Below, piece after piece: positions 21,024-26,315 of a DNA stretch of 26,315 nt. How positions within the stretch are numbered: position 1 is the stretch's first letter; every line of letters starts with the position of its first letter. This stretch comes from a virus, in IMG/VR virus record IMGVR_UViG_3300005435_000045, positions 1 to 26,315 of that record. One strand, written 5' to 3'. Under the pieces are notes generated by a model, which made no database searches, was not told the DNA's origin, and saw only the letters and a list, made by a program, of their open reading frames with translations. The translations under genes and the position numbers were made by a program.

Positions 21024-21272
21024 CTAGTCGGTCAGCAGCTGGATGAGCTTCTTGCTCTTGAGCGCGACCTTGTTGTCGATCATCCAGCGGCCCAGGTTGT
21101 CATCGACCTGGGCCATGCCATCCACGAACGTCACGGTGAACAGCTGCGGCACCTTGTCGCCCTTCTCGTTGTCACGCATGAACGCGGTGTTCTCGGGGTT
21201 CTTGGTCCCCGGCGTGAGACGGATGGTGTGCTTGCCCTTCTGCTGCTTCTCGTGCGGCGAATAGACTTTCAT
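21024..21272 (-). CDS. Small protein after the capsid gene, unknown (82 aa)
   Basis: The 82-residue product (MKVYSPHEKQQKGKHTIRLTPGTKNPENTAF...) is basic and beta-rich, with FTVTFVDGMAQVDDNLGRWMIDNKVALKSKKLI in its second half. I do not recognise it; such proteins often sit between capsid and connector genes in contractile phages. I chose ATG 21272 over 21278 because the Shine-Dalgarno CCGGGAGA (21285-21278) would run into the earlier ATG, leaving no spacing. That binding site is exactly complementary to the two hairpin loops found just upstream. Confidence 0.75.
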   Translation of the reverse strand: MKVYSPHEKQQKGKHTIRLTPGTKNPENTAFMRDNEKGDKVPQLFTVTFVDGMAQVDDNLGRWMIDNKVALKSKKLIQLLTD

Positions 21273-21290
21273 GTTCATCTCCCGGAAATA

Positions 21291-21313
21291 GAAAAGCCGC
21301 GCAACGGCGCAGC
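21291..21313 (-). terminator. Rho-independent terminator after the capsid gene
   Basis: On the minus strand GCTGCGC-CGTT-GCGCGGC is followed by TTTTC. The stem is 7 bp with one G-T pair and a tetraloop. It lies between the branched RNA structure and the Shine-Dalgarno sequence of the next gene, and would reduce transcription past the capsid gene. Confidence 0.65.
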
Positions 21314-21333
21314 AACGCTCCCGGCGAAATAGG

Positions 21334-21395
21334 GCCAGCCCCGACCTGCCGGGAGACAGGTACAGCCCGTGCCGGGAGACACGGGTGGGGCTGGC
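21334..21395 (-). promoter_or_regulatory. Three-way-junction RNA with twin identical loops
   Basis: A 9-bp outer stem (21334-21342 with 21387-21395) encloses two hairpins. One has a 5-bp stem (21344-21348/21357-21361), the other a 6-bp stem (21366-21371/21380-21385). Both loops are the same eight bases, TCTCCCGG in the mRNA sense. That sequence is the exact complement of CCGGGAGA, the Shine-Dalgarno region of the downstream gene at 21272 and of other genes here. The element lies 26 bases past the capsid stop. A role in translation or transcript stability is inferred. Confidence 0.6.
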
Positions 21396-21421
21396 TTTGC
21401 GTTCAGCTACTCGTCAGACCG

Positions 21422-22411
21422 TTAGTGCTGGACGCACACCACGGCATGGGCGTAGCTCGGGCCCTTCGCGACCGGCGCATCGAACAGCACCGACACGAAC
21501 TGGCCGTTGAGGTTGCCCACCAGGCCGAGCTCGAACAGGCGCGGCTTGGGGTTCTGGGTCTCGCCGCTCACGTAGAAGATCTTGAGCATGTCTTCGGTGG
21601 TGATGACGGCGAAGTAGTTGGTCTGGCCAGCCGGGGGCGCGGAGAAGCCGAACGCCGAACCGGTGCTGCTGGGCAGATACGGGTCGGGGATGATCGGCAG
21701 CTTGCCGGCCTGGGTCTGGATGGACAGGACCTTGACGCCCGCCACCACCTCGGTCTCGTTGAGCTGGAAGTGGTTGGCCTTGGCTTCCTGGTCGATGAGG
21801 TCCGCCAGGATGGGGTTGACGTAGATCGCGCTCGGACGCACGTCGAAGGTCGTGTTCGCCATCATCGTCGCGACCTGAGCCTTCAGGCCGTCGATGATGC
21901 TGGTGCCGCTCACCAGCACGCTGGTCTGCGTGATCTGGGTGAGCAAGCCCACGTACTGCGCGGTGGTCGGGGTCACCAAGCTGGTGTCGGTGCCGTTCCA
22001 CAGCGCCGCAGCCGAGACCACCACCACGCCGTTGATGACGTCTTCGACGTCCTGCGCGACGATGGAGGCGAACTGGCCCTGCTGGCGGGTCACATCACGG
22101 TCGAATAGCGTGATGTTGGTCTGGTTGGCGATGGCCTTGATGACGGCCGAACGCTCGACACGGGTCGGCGTCGCCGGCGTCGGGCTCAGCGCGTTCTGGG
22201 TGGTCTGGAAGGTGCCCTGGGCGATGGCCGTCTGCTCGAAGTAGCGGGTCGGCTGACCGGTGGCGGGTACGTGCTGGATGCGCTCCAAGGCGATGGACTT
22301 GCGGCGCACCAGGTCCGTGATCTCGTTCTCGTAGCGGTTGGTCTCGATCGCACCGGGGCCGAGGAAGTCGGCACTGGCGCTGATGGAGTCCAGGAAGCGA
22401 GCGTCTTTCAT
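21422..22411 (-). CDS. Major capsid protein (HK97 fold)
   Basis: The 329-residue protein is placed after the protease-scaffold gene and before connector genes. It has a long N-arm/E-loop region (NRYENEITDLVRRKSIALERIQHVPATGQPTRYFEQTAIAQGTF), an alpha-rich P-domain part (DVEDVINGVVVVSAAALWNGTDT), and the late segment TTFDVRPSAIYVNPILADLIDQEAKANHFQLNE typical of HK97-like capsids. The protein ends with a beta-rich A-domain and a conserved GLVGNLNGQFVSVLFDAP. AAGGA ten bases upstream supports the start. It is followed by a structured RNA and a terminator, consistent with strong, separately tuned expression. Confidence 0.88.
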   Translation of the reverse strand: MKDARFLDSISASADFLGPGAIETNRYENEITDLVRRKSIALERIQHVPATGQPTRYFEQTAIAQGTFQTTQNALSPTPATPTRVERSAVIKAIANQTNITLFDRDVTRQQGQFASIVAQDVEDVINGVVVVSAAALWNGTDTSLVTPTTAQYVGLLTQITQTSVLVSGTSIIDGLKAQVATMMANTTFDVRPSAIYVNPILADLIDQEAKANHFQLNETEVVAGVKVLSIQTQAGKLPIIPDPYLPSSTGSAFGFSAPPAGQTNYFAVITTEDMLKIFYVSGETQNPKPRLFELGLVGNLNGQFVSVLFDAPVAKGPSYAHAVVCVQH

Positions 22412-22442
22412 TGCAGTTGTTCCTTACGCAAAAGGGGACCGT

Positions 22443-22460
22443 GCCGCCCTTTCGGGCAGC
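22443..22460 (-). promoter_or_regulatory. Hairpin with GNRA loop before the capsid gene
   Basis: On the minus strand GCTGCCC-GAAA-GGGCGGC forms a 7-bp stem (one G-T pair) capped by a GAAA tetraloop. It lies between the scaffold stop and the capsid ribosome binding site. No U run follows directly, so it is probably a stability or processing element protecting the 5' end of the capsid message and not a terminator. Confidence 0.5.
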
Positions 22461-22485
22461 GACTGGTTGTCGTGTGGGAAGCGGC

Positions 22486-23130
22486 TTAGGCCAGGCGGCC
22501 GGCGGCAGCGAGTTCGGTCTTGAAGGCGATGCGCTGGCTGTTGCTGGTGATGCCAGCAGCGGTCAGGGCCTTGTCCAGGTCGGAAGCGCTGACCTTGGAG
22601 TCGGCAGCGGCATCCAGCTTGAGGTGGCCCTTGTCGACCAGCTGCTGGATGGACGCCGGCAGCGTCTTGCGCTCGGGCGGGGTGGCCTTGTCGAAGGCCT
22701 TCGCCTTCAAGTCGGCCAGCTCGGTCTTGAGCGGTTCCACGGCCGCCGTCACCGCGGCCTTGATGGTCTCGGCCTGCTTCTCGGCAGCGGCCTTCAGGTC
22801 GGCTTCGCTGGGCTGGGCAGAGGCATGGAAGTCGCTGCCGCTGTTGTAGTAGCTCGGCAGGCTGCCCTTGCTGGCCTCGGCCTCCATGTTGTCGGCCATG
22901 CGGCGCAGCAGGTGGACGTGGCCACCGGTGTTGTGCATGCCGATGCCGTCGGCTTCCATGGCGGCGGCGCAGCTGCGCAGCGTGTCGCTGTGCTTCTTCA
23001 CCTTGTGCAGCACCGAACCCGCGTTGATGGTCTCGCCCTTCTTCAGGGCCTCGGCCACCGCGGCCTCGATGCGGTCAGCCATCTTCTTCTCGGCAGCCGC
23101 GAACAGGGATTCCAGTTCTTCCTTCGTCAT
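22486..23130 (-). CDS. Nested scaffold protein from an internal start
   Basis: An ATG at codon 258 of the protease-scaffold gene (23130-23128) is preceded by GGAG with a six-base gap, an ideal internal ribosome binding site. It lies exactly where the protease domain ends and the helical scaffold (MTKEELESLFAAAEKKMADRI) begins. The 214-residue product would be free scaffold, as lambda Nu3 is made from within gene C. Expression is inferred. Confidence 0.55.
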   Translation of the reverse strand: MTKEELESLFAAAEKKMADRIEAAVAEALKKGETINAGSVLHKVKKHSDTLRSCAAAMEADGIGMHNTGGHVHLLRRMADNMEAEASKGSLPSYYNSGSDFHASAQPSEADLKAAAEKQAETIKAAVTAAVEPLKTELADLKAKAFDKATPPERKTLPASIQQLVDKGHLKLDAAADSKVSASDLDKALTAAGITSNSQRIAFKTELAAAGRLA

Positions 23131-23901
23131 GTCGATCTCCGCGTCGGCTTTGGCCGACAAAGATGTTGATGTATAGGCCGCATCCTTTTTCTTGAGGATG
23201 GCAGCACCAGTGAAAATCAAGCTCTCGACAGTCAAAACCGGCGCATCCATGGAAGCGATCAAGGCACGTTTGACTTCATAGCTGAAGCCAAGCTCGTCCT
23301 TGTGCTTTTGGATGTAAGCGACCTGCTCTGGGAAGTCGGAACCGTAGAGGAAACCTTCGATCTGAAACTCGTCGCCAACCACGTCAGCACCGGCGATGAT
23401 GCCGAGCTTCTTCGTTACGTCGTGGCCGTTGAATGCGTCCGTGAAGTCCACGCCCATCCCAAGGATGGACGGTATGGCGGCCTTGGCAGCGGCTGCTGTG
23501 ATGACTACGAGCTTGCCGTTGCTGCCCTCAGGCGGCTTGTCGCTGGGCCTGTCCAAGAAGCAGAGCACGCCCTTGAACGGAATCTTGTTGGGATGGCCTT
23601 CGGTCTCAGGGACCGCAAGGCTCATCGCCCGGAAAGCCATTCCCTTGATGGTGTGCCAGTCGCTGGTGTCGATGCCAAGCTCTTTGGCGCGTTCCAGGAT
23701 CCGATGACGCGCATCCTTGCGCTCTTCATCGTTCAGGCCTTGCGTGCGGTCGACCATGTCCCAGGCCATCTGGACATGCTTCTTGTCCTCGACTTCAAGC
23801 TGATCGCCTTCGCCGGTATTGCGTATCGGCAGCTTCTTTTTTCCCGGGACTGCATAGTCCTCGGGTTTCAGCTGGGCACGGCGCTCACTGGTAAGGGCCA
23901 T
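22486..23901 (-). CDS. Prohead protease fused to scaffold
   Basis: The 471-residue protein has three parts. Residues 1-80 (LKPEDYAVPGKKKLPIR...) resemble a DUF6582-type N-terminal module. Residues about 90-235 form a prohead-protease-like domain: IPFKGVLCFLDRPSDKPPEGSNGKLVVI, a candidate catalytic GHD (159-161), and VVGDEFQIEGFLYG...KDELGFSYEVK. From about 250 the chain is helical, charged and Ala/Lys/Glu-rich, as in scaffolding proteins. Scaffold guides shell assembly and the protease then cleaves it. GAGGA five bases upstream supports the start. The catalytic serine is not certain from sequence. Confidence 0.78.
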   Translation of the reverse strand: MALTSERRAQLKPEDYAVPGKKKLPIRNTGEGDQLEVEDKKHVQMAWDMVDRTQGLNDEERKDARHRILERAKELGIDTSDWHTIKGMAFRAMSLAVPETEGHPNKIPFKGVLCFLDRPSDKPPEGSNGKLVVITAAAAKAAIPSILGMGVDFTDAFNGHDVTKKLGIIAGADVVGDEFQIEGFLYGSDFPEQVAYIQKHKDELGFSYEVKRALIASMDAPVLTVESLIFTGAAILKKKDAAYTSTSLSAKADAEIDMTKEELESLFAAAEKKMADRIEAAVAEALKKGETINAGSVLHKVKKHSDTLRSCAAAMEADGIGMHNTGGHVHLLRRMADNMEAEASKGSLPSYYNSGSDFHASAQPSEADLKAAAEKQAETIKAAVTAAVEPLKTELADLKAKAFDKATPPERKTLPASIQQLVDKGHLKLDAAADSKVSASDLDKALTAAGITSNSQRIAFKTELAAAGRLA

Positions 23902-23921
23902 TCAGTCCTCATCGCAGACGT

Positions 23922-23948
23922 AAAAGAAAAGGCCCCTTGCGGGGCCTT
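23922..23948 (-). terminator. Rho-independent terminator before the protease gene
   Basis: On the minus strand AAGGCCCC-GCAA-GGGGCCTT is followed by TTCTTTTA: an 8-bp stem, a GCAA (GNRA-type) loop and a U-rich tail. It lies about 20 bp past the stop of the 138-residue gene and separates it from the protease-scaffold gene. Confidence 0.88.
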
Positions 23949-23967
23949 CTGTGTCGTCAGGGTCTGG

Positions 23968-24384
23968 TCAGAGCAGGGATTTGACGCCCGCCACGAACTT
24001 CTGGATCTCCGGCGAGGCTTCCTGCTCCAGCCGCTTGCAATGCGCCACCAGGCCACCGAGGTGGCTCTCCAGGCTCACGAGCCAGGAGTGCAGGTCGGTC
24101 TTGGCGGCCTGTTCTGCCGCCGAGATCTCGCTCTGCAGGTGCTGCATGAACGTCTGCGGCTCCGCTTCCTCTTCCGAATCCGCTTCCGGAGAAGCGGGTG
24201 CCGCTGAAGCCGGAGCCTCGGGCTCGGGCGTAGCGGCCGTCACCGCGGCTGCAGGGGCCGGCTCGGCGGTCGCTGCCTCCGAGTTCTGTTCCGCAGCAGG
24301 AGCGGCCGAGGCGGCTGCGTTCTGCTCGTCGGAAGCATCGGCTGCAGCCGGCGGCTGGTCGTTGGGGGTCGGTTTCTTGGCCAT
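23968..24384 (-). CDS. Ala/Pro/Glu-rich head-region protein, unknown
   Basis: The 138-residue product has a low-complexity N-terminal two thirds dominated by Ala, Pro and Glu, with no strong fold expected (NDQPPAAADASDEQ, PEPEAPASAAPASPEADSEEEAEP). A helical C-terminal third follows (FMQHLQSEISAAEQAAKTDLHSWLVSLESHLGGLVAHCKRLEQEASPEIQKFVAGVKSLL). I do not recognise it. Position between a structural head protein and the protease-scaffold suggests a head-assembly or virion role. CCGGGAGG eight bases upstream gives the start; a terminator follows. Such disordered acidic segments can be scaffold-like or surface-exposed. Confidence 0.72.
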   Translation of the reverse strand: MAKKPTPNDQPPAAADASDEQNAAASAAPAAEQNSEAATAEPAPAAAVTAATPEPEAPASAAPASPEADSEEEAEPQTFMQHLQSEISAAEQAAKTDLHSWLVSLESHLGGLVAHCKRLEQEASPEIQKFVAGVKSLL

Positions 24385-24424
24385 GGAGTCGTCCTCCCGG
24401 AGTTTCAGGTTGGTTGGATGGCAG

Positions 24425-25180
24425 TTACGCCAGGATCAGTGCGTCCATGGTGCCGGCCGACAGGGTCGTGGCACCGATGGGAGCCAGCTCGAAGGTCACG
24501 CTGCCAGCCGACTTCAACGACACGCAGCCGTTGCAGAGGAAGTTGGTGTCGAACGTGGCCACGCAGTTGGCGGGGATGTTGGAGTCAGCGACCTGCACGA
24601 AGATGGGGTTGCTGTTGCCGCCCTGGCTCGAGGTCAGGGTGGCGCCGCTACCGGCACCCGTGCTGTCGGTCACGGTCCAGGTGGGGTTGCTGCCGTTGCC
24701 GCTGTTGACGATGTTCACGGCGTTGAGGCCGTAAGCCACGTTCCAGGTCGTGATACCAACGCCGGCACCGCTGGTCGCGGTCTGGCTGAGCGGGTTGGCG
24801 GCTACGGCACCGGTGAAGGCGCCTGCGGTCTGGATGGTGGCGGCCGTGGGCTTGCCGCTGGTCACCGCGGACACGGTCAGGATCACGCCGTTGCTGAGCG
24901 TGATGGTGTCGTTGACGGCGAATCCGCTGGTGCCCTGGTTGACCACGGTGGCCGACACGGCCTTCAGCGAGGCGCAGGACAGCTTGGCGCTGCCGGCGTT
25001 GGGCGTGAACACGACGTTGGCCGGGTTCACGAAGCCGGTGCCTGCGGCGGTGATGGAGGTGCCGGTCACGGCGGACGCGCTGGCCGGCGTCACGATGCCG
25101 GGGATGGCGGCCATCACGACACGGTCCTGCTTGTTGTTGGCGCTGCCCTTGACGAGGGAGACTGTGTGCTTATCGAACAT
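24425..25180 (-). CDS. Repeat-type beta structural protein of the head region
   Basis: The 251-residue protein consists mostly of beta-repeat-like modules with the pattern 'GSGFxVNDxxTLSNGxxLTV...TAxxxTxGxFTG..' and 'WTVTDSTGAGSGATLTSS'. In many tailed phages proteins of this Gly/Ser/Thr/Val-rich, repeated kind are virion components such as fibres or decoration proteins. The N-terminus (MFDKHTVSLVKGSANNKQDRVVMAAIPG) and a C-terminal part with LCNGCVSLKSAGSVTFELAPIGATTLSAGTMDALIL are unique. The start overlaps the portal gene end by 11 bases. The exact virion role is not determined. Confidence 0.7.
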   Translation of the reverse strand: MFDKHTVSLVKGSANNKQDRVVMAAIPGIVTPASASAVTGTSITAAGTGFVNPANVVFTPNAGSAKLSCASLKAVSATVVNQGTSGFAVNDTITLSNGVILTVSAVTSGKPTAATIQTAGAFTGAVAANPLSQTATSGAGVGITTWNVAYGLNAVNIVNSGNGSNPTWTVTDSTGAGSGATLTSSQGGNSNPIFVQVADSNIPANCVATFDTNFLCNGCVSLKSAGSVTFELAPIGATTLSAGTMDALILA

Positions 25181-26315
25181 TTTTGCGTTTCTCCGAAATC
25201 CTGGATGGCTTACGGCCGCCTGGAGCAGCCGGCTGGTCGTCGGTCAAAGCGGGGTCGTCCACAACCTTCGCGCCTCGAGCGGCGGCGACGGCGATCTGGT
25301 AGTCGGCATAGTCGAGGTCGGCCCACTTGGAGTCCGACTTCTGCATGCCGATCTTGGCGCGCCACTCATTGGGCGTGCACAGGTTGTTCGTGTAGTAAAT
25401 CTCGAAGCGCTCGGCCTCGGCGGTCTCGTCGGCACGCTCCAGGCCCTTGAACCGGAACTGCAGCTGGTAGAAGCCCAGCTTCTTGTGCAGCGCATCCCGC
25501 GTGAGGTGCGACTCCAGGAGGTTGGCCATCGGCTTGATGGCCTGGTCCCAGTCCCGGTCCTCGTTGTTCTCGCCCTGGCTGCGGTTGACGTCGTGGTCGA
25601 CGTTCAGGTTCTGGGCGCTGAGGTCGAAGGCGGTGGCGATCTCACGCTTGAGGAACGTCTGCCACTCGATGTACAGCGCCTTGTCGCCGCCATCCCGCAT
25701 CTTCACGGACTTGGGCTCGTTGGGGCCGCCGATGATCGGCGTCTTGCCCTGGCCCTCTATCTCGTCAATCCAGAAGATGCGGAACTGCTGGATGGTGCCG
25801 TCGTCGGCATTGGCCAGGTACAGCAGGTTCTCGGGGTTGGCGTTGCTCGCCACGTTGCCGGCAAACTCACCGGCGCCCAGCAGACGGTTGATGCTTTGGA
25901 ACGCGATCTCGGTCGGGCCGTAGCCGTAGGGCGTCGCCGCCGACGGGTTGGGCCGGATATACATCAGCTCGTCATCGCAGAGCGGGATGCCCTCGGCGAT
26001 GCCGGTGTTGCTGTAGCCGATGGTCTGAAGGTAGCGCGCCTCGTTGGCGTCACCGTCCCAGGCCGCATAGATCTGGATGCTGGAGGCGTCCACCGGGAAC
26101 ATCCACAGCGGGCGCATCTTGTTGCCGCCGACCTGCATCTCGGCGGCGCCGGCGCTCACCGACAGCGTGTCGTCGATGAGCTGTTCGATGAAGGTCCGGA
26201 AGCTGTCGGTGTGGTTCGGGTGCGCGAGGCACGCCGTGGCCAGGTCAGCCTGCTTCTGCAGGGTCGGGCTCATCTCCACGCCGTCGATGGGAACGATCTC
26301 CCACGGCAACAGCGC
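25170..26315 (-). CDS. Portal protein (5' end beyond the window)
   Basis: The open frame runs through the right edge without a stop, so the N-terminus is missing; an internal TTG at 26309 is not a credible start. The 379 or more residues visible resemble portal proteins: IYAAWDGDANEARYLQTIGYSNTGIAEGIPLCDDELMYIRPNPSAATPYGYGPTEIAFQSINRLLGAGEFAGNVASN (wing and stem region), then FFWIDEIEGQGKTPIIGG-like and KALYIEWQTFLKREIATAFDLSAQNL. Portal dodecamers form the DNA entry vertex. A charged tail (KPSRISEKRKNVR) ends the protein. Terminase genes would be expected further right. Confidence 0.85.
   Translation of the reverse strand, partial: ALLPWEIVPIDGVEMSPTLQKQADLATACLAHPNHTDSFRTFIEQLIDDTLSVSAGAAEMQVGGNKMRPLWMFPVDASSIQIYAAWDGDANEARYLQTIGYSNTGIAEGIPLCDDELMYIRPNPSAATPYGYGPTEIAFQSINRLLGAGEFAGNVASNANPENLLYLANADDGTIQQFRIFWIDEIEGQGKTPIIGGPNEPKSVKMRDGGDKALYIEWQTFLKREIATAFDLSAQNLNVDHDVNRSQGENNEDRDWDQAIKPMANLLESHLTRDALHKKLGFYQLQFRFKGLERADETAEAERFEIYYTNNLCTPNEWRAKIGMQKSDSKWADLDYADYQIAVAAARGAKVVDDPALTDDQPAAPGGRKPSRISEKRKNVR

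Noticed and set aside
26307-26309. TTG as the portal start
   Set aside because: The frame continues open to the edge and portals have more residues before this point; the protein is simply cut by the window.

Overview
This window is most of the late half of a tailed bacteriophage with a contractile tail (myovirus morphology), most likely an integrated prophage. Bases 6-50 are the 3' half of a tRNA-Arg(ACG) gene cut off exactly at the anticodon loop. That is the footprint of a tyrosine-recombinase attachment site, so the element ends or circularises there; an attP in a free phage genome would look the same. The sequence is GC-rich with Gram-negative-type features (spanins, lipoproteins, Shine-Dalgarno starts). 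The host is probably a high-GC proteobacterium, possibly a Xanthomonas/Stenotrophomonas-like gammaproteobacterium, but that is inference. No integrase, repressor, terminase or replication gene lies in the window; they should lie beyond the right edge.

Layout. (1) 1-1121: attachment site, then plus-strand accessory genes: a small unknown protein and a HigB/HigA toxin-antitoxin pair with a recognisable promoter and operator. (2) 1118-5961, minus strand: dNMP kinase, small membrane protein, HTH plus metallophosphoesterase protein, HExxH protein, overlapping spanin pair, DUF6527-like protein, SLT endolysin, holin and XhlA-like protein. (3) 6030-7239, plus strand: two exported proteins (one secreted, one lipoprotein) inserted between lysis and tail genes, a candidate moron pair. 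(4) 7240-15313, minus strand: tail fibre with a glycine-rich tip, gpI-like, gpJ-like, gpW/gp25-like, spike, gpD-like hub, LysM-like baseplate protein and tape measure. (5) 15297-18903: HK97-gp10-like protein, tail assembly chaperones joined by a -1 frameshift, tail tube, sheath and a 54-residue protein. (6) 18920-26315: tail-terminator-like and connector proteins, major capsid protein, fused protease-scaffold with a nested scaffold start, two further small head-region proteins, and a portal that runs off the right edge.

Minus-strand genes run portal to capsid to connector to tail to fibre and then lysis. They are tightly coupled by 4-base ATGA overlaps and punctuated by rho-independent terminators around the most highly expressed products (capsid, sheath, tube, fibre).

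Four signals are not captured by ordinary gene calling: a textbook -1 slippery site with a hairpin that makes a 178-residue chaperone fusion; a 68-codon reading frame joined in frame to the gp10-like gene across a single amber codon; a three-way-junction RNA just after the capsid gene whose two hairpin loops are identical and complementary to the phage's recurring Shine-Dalgarno sequence; and the plus-strand pair of exported proteins of unknown function. I found no CRISPR array, insertion sequence or complete RNA gene.
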